Shown here: positions 1 through 10,785 of the stretch, one piece after another
How the letters are laid out: each line of letters begins with the position of its first letter
Position numbering within the stretch: position 1 is the stretch's first letter
Assembly (NCBI RefSeq): GCF_013100865.1
Contig: NC_048298.1
Span: 287,351,206 to 287,415,205, forward strand
Direction of reading: 5' to 3'
Source of the DNA: Trachemys scripta elegans
Taxonomy: Eukaryota; Chordata; Testudines; Emydidae
Length of the DNA: 64,000 nt
The notes under the pieces: model-generated
Database searches by the model: none
The model's input: only the letters and a program-made list of their open reading frames with translations
What the model was told of the DNA's origin: nothing
Made by a program: the position numbers and the translations under genes

Positions 1-28
1 CTGCAAAACCAGCAGAAGGATAAGGAAG
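1..28 (-). other. 3' splice acceptor at the window edge
   Basis: On the minus strand the last 28 bases form a pyrimidine-rich tract ending in TTTTGCAG, with the AG on bases 2-1. This is a textbook 3' splice site, and the exon it would open starts just outside the window. It lies downstream of the minus-strand exon series (1178-1239 and possibly 332-361), so it is probably the next exon of the same gene. Only the site is seen; the exon itself is not. Confidence 0.45.
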
Positions 29-331
29 ACAATTCGACACATCACACACCCACATGTTTTTCATTAGGTCGCCATGGCTCGAGAGCCATCTGCTGTTTGA
101 GTCAGTAACATCTACTCTTTCCTTTTCTTGTCAAACTACTCCCGTTGTTTTGATGGTCAAATGTCTCTTAAAGGGAATAGCATTCGCCTCTTCAGCAATT
201 TTTGGTCTACTGTCAAGAAAGCAAAGCTAACTTCCTTTCCCCTGGACACTACTCTCAGTTTCAGGAGTGTCAAAACATCCCAAGAGAGCCCTTTTCTGGA
301 AGCTAGATGTCTTTTCTGAAAGGCATCTCAC

Positions 332-361
332 CACAGACCTGACAAATCTTACACTACCTGA
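332..361 (-). CDS. Possible 30-bp exon of the minus-strand gene
   Basis: On the minus strand an acceptor (TTATATTTCCAG at 362-363) opens a 30-nt segment closed by a GTGAGATG donor at 331-330. Read in phase 0, which is the phase left by the exon at 1178-1239, it is open and encodes SGSVRFVRSV. It is symmetric (0 to 0), so including or skipping it does not disturb the frame. Small size and a basic/hydrophobic composition unlike the acidic upstream exons make this weaker than its neighbours. It could be a chance pairing of splice-like sites. Confidence 0.35.
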
Positions 362-1177
362 CTGGAAATATAACCACATGGTATTAGTAGGGTCAGGGAA
401 AACAAGCCCTGCCTAAAATCCTCTCTATTACTGAAGAGTCCTTAGGTTAGACCCACTTTTGGTGTAACTCTATGGACATCAATGGAGTTATACCAGTGAT
501 GAATTTGGCCCTCTGTTTCTGTGTGTCAGGCGCAAGGAACTTTCCACGAGCTTCCCTCCGATTTTCATTGAGGAGCTGCCTTCCTTTGTCTCTCTTTGTT
601 CTGAGAGAATTTAGTACTTGTCAGAGGTGGTGAAGTGATGCCCCACAGGACACCATTTATCCACAAACAACACTGCAACCTTTCCCCCAAAGCCTACCCA
701 CAAAAGAAAGCAAAAATAAGCATGCCTCAACCTTAACCAGAAGGGACAGAACCTCTGTGTGGGAGGGGATCGTTCAGTTTTAATGCTAATTCAGTTGTCA
801 GCTCCCCTCTGAGCTGAGACTGATGAAAAAGTTGCCCGAGTGAGAGAGGCTTTTTTGACGTGAACATGTATCCAGCACAGACTGGACTGAGATCCACCCA
901 CCCACTTCACACAGGCCACCAAACAGCATCGGGGAAAATGTTGTCACAGCCCCATCCTCAGCTGATGTAAATTGGCAGAGCTCTACCAAGTGAAAAAAAC
1001 TCGCCAATTTACACCAGTTTACACCAGTTGGCTGTGAGTCTCTACCAGCACAGGTTGGGTGTGGAATAGTGACCTACAGGCGAAAGGCTCCATTGTCCAG
1101 TACCACTCTCTTGAGCCATGCAGCTTCCTCTTTATCAATGACTGGTGTATTCATTTTAATTTCTCCATGGGCCTCAC

Positions 1178-1239
1178 CTCATCTAGGAACAGGGTAGTTA
1201 TTTTCAGGTCATCACAAATCGCCTCTTCTGAATCGGACC
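1178..1239 (-). CDS. Coding exon (62 bp), unrecognised minus-strand gene
   Basis: The acceptor is AG at 1241-1240 (AAAAGCCCCAG) and the donor is GTGAGG at 1177-1176. The exon enters in phase 1 and leaves in phase 0. Its reading frame gives an acidic start (SDSEEAICDD) then a hydrophobic run (LKITTLFLDE), which looks like real protein. Joined to the exon at 2461-2505 the split codon becomes Trp. No protein family was recognised. The region contains no identifiable transposon, which supports a host exon. The following exon is either 332-361 or one beyond the left edge. Confidence 0.6.
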
Positions 1240-2460
1240 CTGGGGCTTTTTGTATGAACAAGACAAAGACGTGAATTAGCCTTCGCTCACTGTGTAGAAA
1301 TATTTTGACATTTGCATCAATTGTCAATTCACCTACAGAGGTGCTGGAATCAAAAATTTCAAACCTGACTGCCTACGGTTAGGCTCCCACATCTATCCTT
1401 AGGCAGCTCAACATAAGCGGACTAACTTTCAATGGTGCTGAGGAGCTTCTGTTGATTTCTATAGAGTCTGTGGGTGCTTGGCGCTTCAGCCCATTTAAAT
1501 CCATATGTAGCCACCCAAATGTAAGTGCTTAGGTTTTCAGCTGTGGTACCCAATTCCAGGCACGTTAACAGGGCCTGATTTTCAAAAAGCGGAGAACACC
1601 CTCCCTTTGAAAAATCATCCCTCCCACACCTTAACAAAGTCACTTGTCACATGGATTTAGAAGCCTAATTTTAGGAACCCAGGTGTGGCATTTTGACCTT
1701 GGCGAGTAACATATAAGGAAACTTTGCAAAGAGGGTGTAATAATTTATATACACTTCTGAATTTCGGTGTATAGTATAGAAGAGGGATTATAAAAGTGTT
1801 TCATAGTAATAAACTGTATACTAGACTGCAAGAATTGATGAAAATGAGTTATTAGAGTATAATACAAATGTCTTATTATGGCAGGCTATAAACTTCTACA
1901 TATTATAATTTTTAAGAGCATGATGATGCACAGAAAAATAAGATCTATAAAATCTGTGTCAAGAACAAAAATAAGTTAGAAGCAACTTTACTCAGATTAT
2001 TAAATAGCTACGATAACATCCAAATGTCACTCATTAGTGCCCCTCTGCCAGGTTTTTATAAACTGGAGAGAGGGTGGATACTTTATATGCATTCTCAGCT
2101 AATTTCAAGACAGATAATTTCCCACATTAAGGCAGAGTAGTTCAAGTGTGGCCCAGGAAACCCTACACTACTGCCTATCACCACCTTCATCTTTAATACA
2201 ACATCCCGGATCAAGGAAATATGGCTTCTCAGATCCAGATGGAGAGTTCCATTGCAGTGAATCCATAGGTAGAGACAGCGGACACGATGATATGGACACA
2301 TCCCACCCACAGACACAAAGGAAGCTGGGACTAGAACTCGTTTTCCTTTAACTCCTCCCAAAAGGCCTCTACCAAAGGAAAACTCTGGGAACTGCTATGG
2401 GCAACATGTCACCTAGCTTCACTCTAGGCCAGCCACTATAGAATAGCATTACTTACTCAC

Positions 2461-2505
2461 AGTACACTACTTCATACTGGGCCCTGCAATCTGTTGGGAC
2501 CACAT
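2461..2505 (-). CDS. Coding exon (45 bp), unrecognised minus-strand gene
   Basis: A strong pyrimidine tract (CCCTCCTCATCTTCAAG) precedes the exon on the minus strand, and a strong donor (GTGAGTAAG at 2460-2452) follows it. In phase 1 it reads VVPTDCRAQYEVVY and leaves in phase 1, so it fits between the exons at 10687-10785 (out 1) and 1178-1239 (in 1). The upstream junction makes Asp and the downstream one Trp. Both splice sites are among the best in the series. No domain recognised. Confidence 0.55.
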
Positions 2506-2984
2506 CTTGAAGATGAGGAGGGCAACAGTGTGGTGTTTTTATACTATGGTAATTAATGGGAGCCCCTGAGCAGACTTTGGTTCCTCTGAATAAAGTTTCA
2601 AACTCCTGTATGTTCTGCATGCTCCCTGTAGCTTCAGCAAGTGATGCATTAAAAAGACAGTATCCAAACAAACCTAGGGGATCAGAGGAAATCCATAAAA
2701 GCCAAATCCCCCTCTCAGAAACAGTGGCCTCCCTAAATACCTATATCAGAGGAAAAATAACTCTGAAACACACCTACTGGTAATCCAGGAGCATACACGT
2801 TACGCTACATGCAGACATTGAATATGTACATCCTTTGTGATTGGATGCATGGCCTGGCAGTGCCCGTATTTCTGAACGAGCACATTTTATGGAAATCAAG
2901 TTGTATGCCCTCAACCTTGCTTATATCATCCTGTTTACCATCATTGCAAAGTAGCATTCAGATAGAACCGGCTCCTGATCAGCT

Positions 2985-3070
2985 TTTTATTTATGTTCTT
3001 TCCGCCTCCTATGCCATCATTCATGTAACCATGAATAATGGCGTAGGAGGCGGAAAGAACAAAAATAAAA
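2985..3070. repeat. 41-bp-arm near-perfect hairpin
   Basis: The arms 2985-3025 and 3030-3070 are reverse complements with 38 of 41 positions matching, separated by a 4-nt loop (TAAC). The inner arm includes TTCTTTCCGCCTCCTA. I saw no coding potential or transposon ends beyond the hairpin. A 157-codon plus-strand ORF runs through it, but the hairpin explains part of that sequence and nothing else supports the ORF. It may be a tiny foldback MITE or a replication snap-back product. Confidence 0.8.
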
Positions 3071-4279
3071 TTGGCTTCACTAGGTTATCTGAACCTGTAT
3101 TACACATAGCAGCTTTTCCCCTAGTAAATGAAAACAAACATGCACACAGAGGCTCTAACCATCCAACATGCAAGGACCTCTTTTGGGACAAAGCCTCAAC
3201 TTCTTCATTGGAGGAACCTGTACTTATTTACCTGTGTTCTTTTTGTAGAATTGGTTTGAAACCATATGTCTTGGCTGCATAGCCAATCTGAATAGTACAA
3301 ACTAGCATTCCTACTTCAGACCTCCTTTTCTTCATGGTATAAAAAATGAGCATCAGGGATCTGGCTATTACAAGATAATCACACCCCTGGGGAAATTACT
3401 GGGCCCACGTATCTATGTTCCACGGATCATGATAATCTCATTGGGGTCGGTTAGCCATCAGGAAAGCTTGTTAAAGCAGCATGGCTTGTCAGGTCCTTGT
3501 CATTCAGAATGCTTACCAGGCTGTCCTAGTTTATAAGGCTCTCTGGGTCCCATGAACTTCCTCAGTTGGCATTTTGCACCAACGTTTATAAAACAGACAC
3601 AATGTTTATCTCCTAAAATCTATCATTTTTCATCTTAAAAAAATGTAATAATTTAACTAATGCGGGACCCAATTCTGTTCTTATTTGCACCAGTGCCATT
3701 CTGAACTGACTTCACTGGAGTTACTGCTGATTAACATGGATGCAGGAGGAGAATCAGGCACTCTAAGACTGATTGATCCCATAAGGAAGGGATCTCTGCA
3801 GGGGATAATGCGTATACAGAGAAAAAACAGGTGGTGACTTGTGAAAAACAGAATGGATCTTCCCTTCCTGCACCTATTATTATTTTATTATTAGTAGTAA
3901 TTATTTCTATTATGGAAGAGCCCAAAGGCTCCAATCAAGATCAGGTCTCCCGTGTGCTAGGTGCTATATAATCGCAGAGGAAGAGAGGGGTCTCTCCTGA
4001 AGACCTTATATGCAAATAGACAAGACAGAGAAAACCAATTTACAAAGTTCAAACAATGTGTCTGGGATGATGTCCTGTGCTGCTGGGTCCATGCCTTGTT
4101 AGTTACAAACCTTCCCCCTCCCTCTCTCCAGGTGCCACAGCCATTCTGCTGCCCCAATGTGTTGTCCTTCTATACAACTCAGATATGGTGTGAAAGAGAA
4201 GGAGGAAAGGGATGACAAAGATTAAAGCAATATAACCCTCCCCCCCACAAAAGTCAAACAACCCCCCTACAAACCTTGA

Positions 4280-4402
4280 TTATTGGCTCTTTAGGGCAGG
4301 GGCCAGTTTTTTCGTTCTGTGTTTGTACAGAGCCTAGCACAATGGGGCCCTGGTCTATGACAAAGGCTCCTAAGCATCACTGTCAAATTAATAATCCATA
4401 AT
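4280..4402 (+). repeat. MIR/amniote-SINE-like tail fragment
   Basis: The segment carries the recurring block agggcaggggccag... tgtttgtacagagcctagcacaatgggg. The same block recurs in this window near 40.73 kb, 59.47 kb and 59.69 kb, and in reverse orientation near 3.95, 15.0, 39.2 and 55.5 kb. It matches what I know as the 3' portion of a MIR/CORE-type SINE common in reptiles. The family name is from memory. It lies in an intron of the minus-strand gene. Confidence 0.6.
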
Positions 4403-4908
4403 ACTGATGAATCTTGGGGGGTTCCTTCCCAGCCCACCAGAGCCAAACTGACATACCAGGGTCTGGTTACTCCTCATACTCCAGCACCATATAGTATGGA
4501 TAGGGCCCTACCAAATTAATGGTCCATTTTGGTCAATTTCATGGCCATACAAGTTTAAAAGTTGTAAATTTCATGATTTCAGCTATTTAAATCTGAAAGT
4601 TCATGGTGTTGTAATTGTAGGGGTCCTGACCCAAAAAGAAGTTGTGGGGTGGTCGCGAGGTTATTGCAGGGAGGTTTGCGGTATGCTACCCTTACTTCTG
4701 AGTTGCTGCTGGCAGGACGCTGCCTTCAGAGCTGGGTGCCTGGCCAATAGTCACTGCTCTCCAGTTGCCCAACTCTGAAGGCAGCGCAGAAGTAAGGGTG
4801 GCAATACTGTGACCCTCTTAAAATAACCTTGTCACCCCTCTGCAACTCACTTTTGGGTCAGGACCCCCAACTTGAGAAAGGTTGGTCTTCCCCCTGAAAT
4901 CTGTATAG

Positions 4909-6180
4909 AATCATAGAAGATTAGGGTTGGAAGAGATCACAGGAGGTCATAGTCAAACCCCCTGCTCAAAGCAGGACCAACTCCAGCTAAATCATCCTAG
5001 CCAGGGCTTTGTCAAGCCGGGCCTTAAAAAACCTCTACGGATGGAGATTCCACCACCTCCCTAGGCAACCCATTCCAGTGCTTCACCACCCTCCTAGTGA
5101 AATAGTTTTTCCTAATATCCAACCTAGACCTCCCACATTGCAATTTGAGACCATTGCTCCTTGTTCTGTCATCTGCCACCACTCAGAACAGCCTATCTCC
5201 ATCCTCTTTGAATCCCCCTTCAGGTAGTTGAAGGCTGCTATCAAATCCCCCCTCACTTGTCTCTTCTGCAGACTAAATAAGCCCAGTTCCCTCAGCCTCT
5301 CCTCATAAGTCACGTGCCCCAGCCCTCTAATCATTTTTGTTGCCTTCCTCTGGACTCTCTCCAATTTGTCCACATTCTTTCTGTAGTGGATGGCCCAAAA
5401 CTGGATGCAATACTCCAGATGTGGCCTCACCAGTGTCAAATAGAAGGGAATAATCACTTCCCTTGGTCTGCTGGCAATGCTCCTACTAATGCAATCTAAT
5501 ATGGACTCTGGACTTGTCCTTGTTGAACCTCATCAGATTTCTTTTAGCCCAATCCTCCAATTTGTCTAGGTCACTCTGGACCCTATCCCTACCCTCCAGC
5601 ATATCTATCTCTCCCCCCAGTTTAGTGTCATCCGCGAACTTGCTGACGGTGCAATCCATCCCATCATCCAGATCATTAATGAAGATGTTGAACAAAACCG
5701 GCCCCAGAACTGACCCCTAGGGCACTCCGCTTAATACCGGCTGCCAACTAGACATCAAGTATCAGGGGGTAGCCGTGTTAGTCTGAATCTGTAAAAAGCA
5801 ACAGAGGATCCTGTGGCATCTTTAAGACTAACAGAAGAATTGGAGCATAAGCTTTCGTGGGTGAATGCCCACTTCATCAGACACAAGCCTTTGTTAGCTC
5901 AAAGGTGCCACAGGACCCTCTGTTGCTTTTAACTAGACATCAAGCCATTGATCACTACCCGTTGAACCCGACAATCTAGCCAGCTTTCTATCCACCTTAT
6001 AGTCCATTCATCCAATCCATATTTCCTTAACTTGCTGGCAAGAATACTGTGGGAGACCATATCAAAAGCTTTGCTAAAGTCAAGATATATCATGTCCACC
6101 ACTTTCCCCATATCCATAGAGCCAGTTATCTCGACATAGACGGCAATCAGGTAGTAGATAATGTTTTCACCCCTCAACTC
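4909..6180 (-). pseudogene. CR1 LINE, 5'-truncated, reverse transcriptase relic
   Basis: Minus-strand open pieces encode CR1 reverse transcriptase and C-terminal sequence. 5929-6195 has VVDMIYLDFSKAFD (the palm YLDFSKAFD block). 5486-5695 has MFNIFINDLDD and KFADDTKLGG (the catalytic FADD motif). 5083-5457 has LVRPHLEYCIQFWA and KMIRGLGHVTYEERL. The 3' end at about 4909 carries the CR1 tail (tcatagaag on the plus strand). Endonuclease and ORF1 are missing (5' truncation near 6180), and frames are broken by indels and by a nested insertion at 5760-5930. It is inserted in the hAT element, with a short tatag-like match at both junctions. Dead retrotransposon. Confidence 0.92.
5760..5930 (-). mobile_element. 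Penelope-like terminal-repeat insertion with 14-bp TSD
   Basis: A 171-bp insert splits the CR1 copy. It is flanked by identical 14-mers aactagacatcaag (5746-5759 and 5931-5944). Its ends are about 30-bp inverted arms (5794-5824 against 5901-5930), the tail-to-tail arrangement seen in Penelope-like elements. On the minus strand at 5880-5843 it holds a hammerhead-ribozyme-like core: CTGATGA, a GTGGGC/CCCAC stem, GAAA, a GC-TTAT-GC mini-stem, then TC. The same unit occurs at 13.2-13.9 kb and 46.4-46.7 kb. No coding sequence. The PLE assignment rests on memory of turtle repeats plus this architecture. Confidence 0.75.
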
Positions 6181-6286
6181 ATATAGCAAGCACACAAAAG
6201 ACCAGATTGCACAGGGGGAGACCAGATTTTTATGGTCTGTGATGCATTTTTCATGGCCGTGAATTTGGTAGGACTCTAGGTATGGA

Positions 6287-9200
6287 GTAACAGCGTCTCC
6301 CTGCTGACCGAGAGTGCTGTGATGCTAACACAAGTCCCGTGCCCTGCCCTGGTTCCTTGGCTTTTACTGAGACACAGCACAGGGTTTCTATCTCCTTTAG
6401 GCTAGAAAGAAGCTTCCACCCAGAAGTCCCCTAACCTCTCAACACCAGTACTGGACACGAGCCCTGTTGTTTCCCCCATTCCTCACCCACCTGGCAAGCA
6501 GAGCAGTTTTGGGCAAGTGAGGGAGGGAAAAAATCACACACTAAATTTTTACCTTACAATGCAAGAGCCCAGTTAGCTGCCTATGGGCTGTCACCAATGC
6601 ACCATCAGAGCCTTTGTTGAACCAGCCCTACCAGTGTTAACCGTCTGGGGGAATTTTATTATTAATTATTCAACACTTTTGTTCTGATAGCACCTTAGGG
6701 TCACAACGAGGTCAGGCCCCTTTGCGATAGGGGTTGTATAAACTCATGATAATGATAATCCTTGCCCCGGGGAGCTAATGGTATAAAAGATAGTAACAGG
6801 CGTAAGGAACGAAAGCGCAGTGAAACCCTGCAAAGATCTGATTCCAAGCCCACTGAACTCAATGGGCGGGGGGGAGGGTTTCCACTGATTTTAATGGTCT
6901 TTGGTTCAGTCTCCCAGCTGAACTTAAGGTTGCAGAGGGGTGAGCTGGAGTGGGGAAGGGCCAGGAGAAGTGCGTGGTGCCATTTAAAGAAACTGGGGAA
7001 GTCCAGGGCCAGAAAACTCTATGACAAGAGGCAGTACAATTGGTACCTAGTGTTTTCCACAATTTAGATTTCTAGCAAACTGGTGGTTGCTGCTTTAATT
7101 ATCTCAGCAAACACCTCACACCGGTGAGCACCTTATTGTAATATGGGTACACTGAATAATACATATTTACTGTGAAGAAAGGAAGGTGTTATTGTGTGGG
7201 AAGAATTTGGCAGCTCTGAATACTGAGCAGCAGTTTCTGCAAAGCAGTAGGATTCATACCGGTAATCAAGCCCATTAGCATTAAAAGGAACTGTCTAAAT
7301 GTCAAGCCAGGTCCGATAAATAAGCCACTAACTCATTTAGAGATGGTTCAGAATGGCAAATTAAAAGTTTTGCTGCTAATTATGTTTCTTATTTTGGAGT
7401 TCTGTCAGTTTTTGCTTGTTACTTCCATTCTACTGAGATAATCTGCTGCCAAGATGTTCTGAAACCGGAGGCTAGGCAAACTTGGTCATAGAAAATAAGA
7501 ACTTGTCTGAACCTCAGACCTCATTCACAAGCATTTGGAAGGGTCAAAAACTATGGGTGAGTACACCCACTAGCCAGGTGTCCTTTAGTATCACCCCCAC
7601 CCTCAACCCCATGCTGGACATCAGCCTGTGACCTCTTGTCTGGATCCAGTGACTCATTCCATTTCCTGCCCATCAAAGCCCCTCTTTTCCATCTCAGCTT
7701 CTGGTCTGCACCTGGGCCTTTGTGGATATAGATACTAGATCCCCCAGAGGTCTCAGTAGATCTGAAAATCTTTGCCAGGCCCAGCCTGGCTGCTGTTTTC
7801 AACTCCTGTGGGATCAAGAGCCTTCCTTAATCAGAGGTACCCCTGGAATATATTGCACTGCCCACTGCTGACCTGTCCTCAAACCACCCCCTCCCAGCTG
7901 TCAATGCTTTCTGTTTCCCTCGCAATGAAAAGCATCCTTAGCCCCCAGATTACCCAACCCACCGTGTATCCTCCAGCCCTGCCATGACGAGCCCCCCCCA
8001 CTGAGGGCCTGATCTTGCAAAGTGCTCAGTGCCTCCTGCAAAGCGCTGGGCGCCCCCAACTCTCGTTGACCTCAAGAGTAGTCTCAGTTCCTTGCAAGAG
8101 GCACTCAGCTGTTTACAGGATGTGACCCATACTTTTCCTGTGGCTTTCAGCCATATTAGAAAGCAGTTATTTGGCCTCTGTAACTAGTCAGGGTTGGGAC
8201 ATCTCTACAGAAAAGCTGTGATGAAGAACTCCAAGTTTTTATGCCTGATTTGGTCTCTTAACTGCATAGAGAGGACAGTTGTCTCATGACAGCCCAAATG
8301 GCCACATATCCTGGCATACCTTCGTCATCTGACTTCCTGTCTTCTCCTCCTGCTGCATCACTTTCAGCTCTCACAACTACAGATAAAGAACAAGCATGGC
8401 GTGTTTTAGTGGCTAACCTGCTTGGGCAATGTTAGTCACCTGACCTACATGTCATATGGCCAGATTCAGGAGTGGTTTAAGTGTTAGACTTGTGGAGACT
8501 GAACAGAGACATAGGAAATGTCACAGTGGAACTGGCTATTGGTTCAGTCAATCAGGTACTTTGCCTCTGATAGTGACATATAACTGATACTCCTGATGAA
8601 GGCAAACCCATTCCTTCTCCTTTATGCAGCTGGTCAATCATACAATACCATATGATAGCATGGGAGAAACTAATTTTTGACACCCCCCACCCCCAGATGG
8701 TAATCATTGTATGCCCTGAAGCATCAAGATTGATAGCCTGTGTAATTTGCAACTTAGCTAGTGCAATTGCAGATGTTAATCCTAAATACATAAATTCCAA
8801 CCAAGCAAAAGTGGGGACTCTGTGGTGAGAGAGAGGAAAAAATTAAGCAAGGTTTCTACGGAGCTTCATCCATAAAATTTTGGAGTCCAAAGCCTTCCAT
8901 CTTTGAAGACTAACATATTTCAGTTATTAAAGTGTATGGAGTGTGGGGGAGGGTGGTGGTGGAAGAGAAGCTACGCAGGGATGGGTTTGTCTGGAATTCT
9001 GTCCTATAATAGTTTGCCACTGTCAAAGTACATTCTGTTAAAGTACCAAGAAAGGCTGCACATCAAAACCCCAGGGCCTAGATTCACGCAGGTGTTTCCT
9101 ACCTGACAACCACAGAGCTACATATAGAAACCAGCATCAGCACAATACAGAACAAAAGCAAGAAAACCCCCACACAGGGAAGCAGACTGCTACCCCATGC

Positions 9201-10530
9201 CTTCCTCCTGTCTTGCTCTGCTAGGGACAGATGTCATCCTGATAAAATATATAAAAATATACCCGTATTTGGCTTTATGTAACATTCTGGTGCCAAACTT
9301 TCTATGAAACAATGAGAAAAATTAACTTGCTATGCCCGTCTGCCTCGTTCTTTGCTTTCCTATGTTTGCTTTGCTAGCTGCCTGTTTCTTTTCTCCTCAA
9401 TTTTACCTCTAATTAATTTATCTCCTTTCAAGTCTTTCCCACCTTCTGACCTTTTCCCCCTTTCTCTTACTCTCTTTTCATTCTCCTTTCCCTCTTCCCC
9501 CCATGCCCTATGCCTCCTCCTCCCTCTCCACATAGTCTTTCCTTCCCACTGTTTTTCTTTCATCCCCCTTCTCTCAGATTTATTGTCCACTCTCTGACTC
9601 CCCCACAGTCTCCTTTTCAGTTTTCTTCCCCCCCCCCCCAAGCCCAAGCTTCTTCTCACCTTTCATGGCAACTGCAGAATCCTACTCCTCCAATAGGCCC
9701 CCCTCACCCTCCCATGGGATGGGAATGTGGGACCCACTGGTGAAGTTGGGGAAGGAGGCCACATGTTGCTAAGTGTTTCGTGGTGAGATTGGGGCAGGGC
9801 ATGGTAGGCTGCCTCCTCCAAACATTCAAACAGCATCAGGGGAGGTGGCATGATCCAGCGCCCAGATGGAAACCACAGTCTGAGACTGTGAATGGACAGC
9901 AGCTGTCCATGGGCTGACCCTCTCAAGCAGACTGGAGAGGTGGTCCATGCTGTGCAGAGATGCAGTGCCGCTTGATGCTTCTCACAGAGACAGGTCTGCC
10001 TGGAAGGTCTAATACATTTTGACTCTTGCTACTTTAGTTGCCTCAATAGCCTTCTGCAGCAGTGAATTCCATAGGTTCCTTATACTTTCCAGTTAAAAGT
10101 ATTTTATGTTATCCTTTTAATTCCATCGAGCATCTCATGTGGTTGTATTGTGGGAAAGGCCTGGGAGTCCGGAGGCTGGTGGGACAGGTACAGATGGGAG
10201 ATGAGGGAAGCTGAAAGATGACTGTGTGGTCAGAAGGGAAAGGGCGAAATGCTGCATCATCAAATGGGCAAGCCCAAAGTAACACCTACCTCATTCAAAT
10301 CCCCACCCATGAGCCAGAACCCTCCTGCTAAGTTGCCAAACCCCCTCTCACTTTGGTTGCTGCCCTCGACAATATTCCTGGACAGGGTGATTTATCCCCC
10401 ATTACTATGGAGCGTTAGCCATCTCTCCTCTAAAGCAACAAAGCTGGGATTTTCCAAGGAGACTAGTTTAAGGGTATTGGATGCCCAACTCTCATTGAAA
10501 ACCCCACTTTAATTTACAGTGACCAGGATT
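6287..10530. other. Intronic sequence with no supported gene
   Basis: I found no exon with convincing splice sites and matching phase here. Open frames of 60-100 codons are scattered on both strands without coding character. 9400-9660 is a strongly pyrimidine-rich tract on the plus strand (CTCC/TTCC repeats and a C-run near 9630), which opens shadow ORFs on both strands. A possible 33-bp 1-to-1 exon at 8552-8584 was considered and not accepted. Confidence 0.5.
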
Positions 10531-10675
10531 ATTCATAGATTCCCAGGCCAGTCCGATCTCCTGTATAACACAGGCCATAGAACTTCCCCAACATAATTTC
10601 TTTTGAACTAGAGCCTCTCTTTTAGAAAAAGATCCAATCTTGATTTAAAAATTGCCAATGATGGAGTCTCCACAA
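10531..10675 (-). mobile_element. CR1 3' end fragment
   Basis: This reverse-oriented CR1 tail (attcatagattcccagg ... tataacacaggccatagaac) matches the 3' ends at 31.59 kb and 36.98 kb in this window. Only about 145 bp of 3' sequence remain. It stops about 10 bp short of the splice donor of the exon at 10687-10785. Confidence 0.85.
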
Positions 10676-10686
10676 GCGCACCCTAC

Positions 10687-10785
10687 CTTCGTCTTTGGAT
10701 TTTGTTTGGTTATTTTCTTCGCTTCCTTCTTCAGACTCTTGTGTCTCAATTTCTTCACTTACGTTAGTAAAGAGCACCACAACAC
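10687..10785 (-). CDS. Coding exon (99 bp), unrecognised minus-strand gene
   Basis: The acceptor is AG at 10787-10786 (TTTTATGTTTCAG) and the donor GTAGGG starts at 10686. Phase 1 in, phase 1 out, 32 full codons. The translation begins VVVLFTNVSEEIETQESEEG and continues with a Glu/Asn/Lys-rich stretch ending KSKDE. It has no stop in this frame and a clear acidic, disordered composition shared with the exons on either side. A CR1 fragment abuts the donor side. This is one of the best-supported exons of the series. No family recognised. Confidence 0.65.

Larger units (their letters stand above)
4501..6278. mobile_element. Non-autonomous hAT element (host of a nested CR1)
   Basis: The ends are terminal inverted repeats: TAGGGCCCTACCAAATT at the left, and a right end whose reverse complement is TAGAGTCCTACCAAATT. 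Flanking 8-mers are agtatgga (4493-4500) and ggtatgga (6279-6286), a 7/8 match and the length expected of a hAT target-site duplication. The hAT body is 4501-4908 plus 6181-6278. It encodes no transposase and holds an internal inverted segment around aagtaagggtggcaatac. The middle is a CR1 insertion. It sits in the long intron between the exons at 10687 and 2461. Confidence 0.8.

Noticed and set aside
2809..3282. 157-codon plus-strand ORF
   Set aside because: It runs through the 41-bp hairpin, has no domain, and composition is not protein-like.
8552..8584. Possible 33-bp phase 1-to-1 exon on the minus strand
   Set aside because: Weak acceptor, atypical composition and very small size; the frame works without it.
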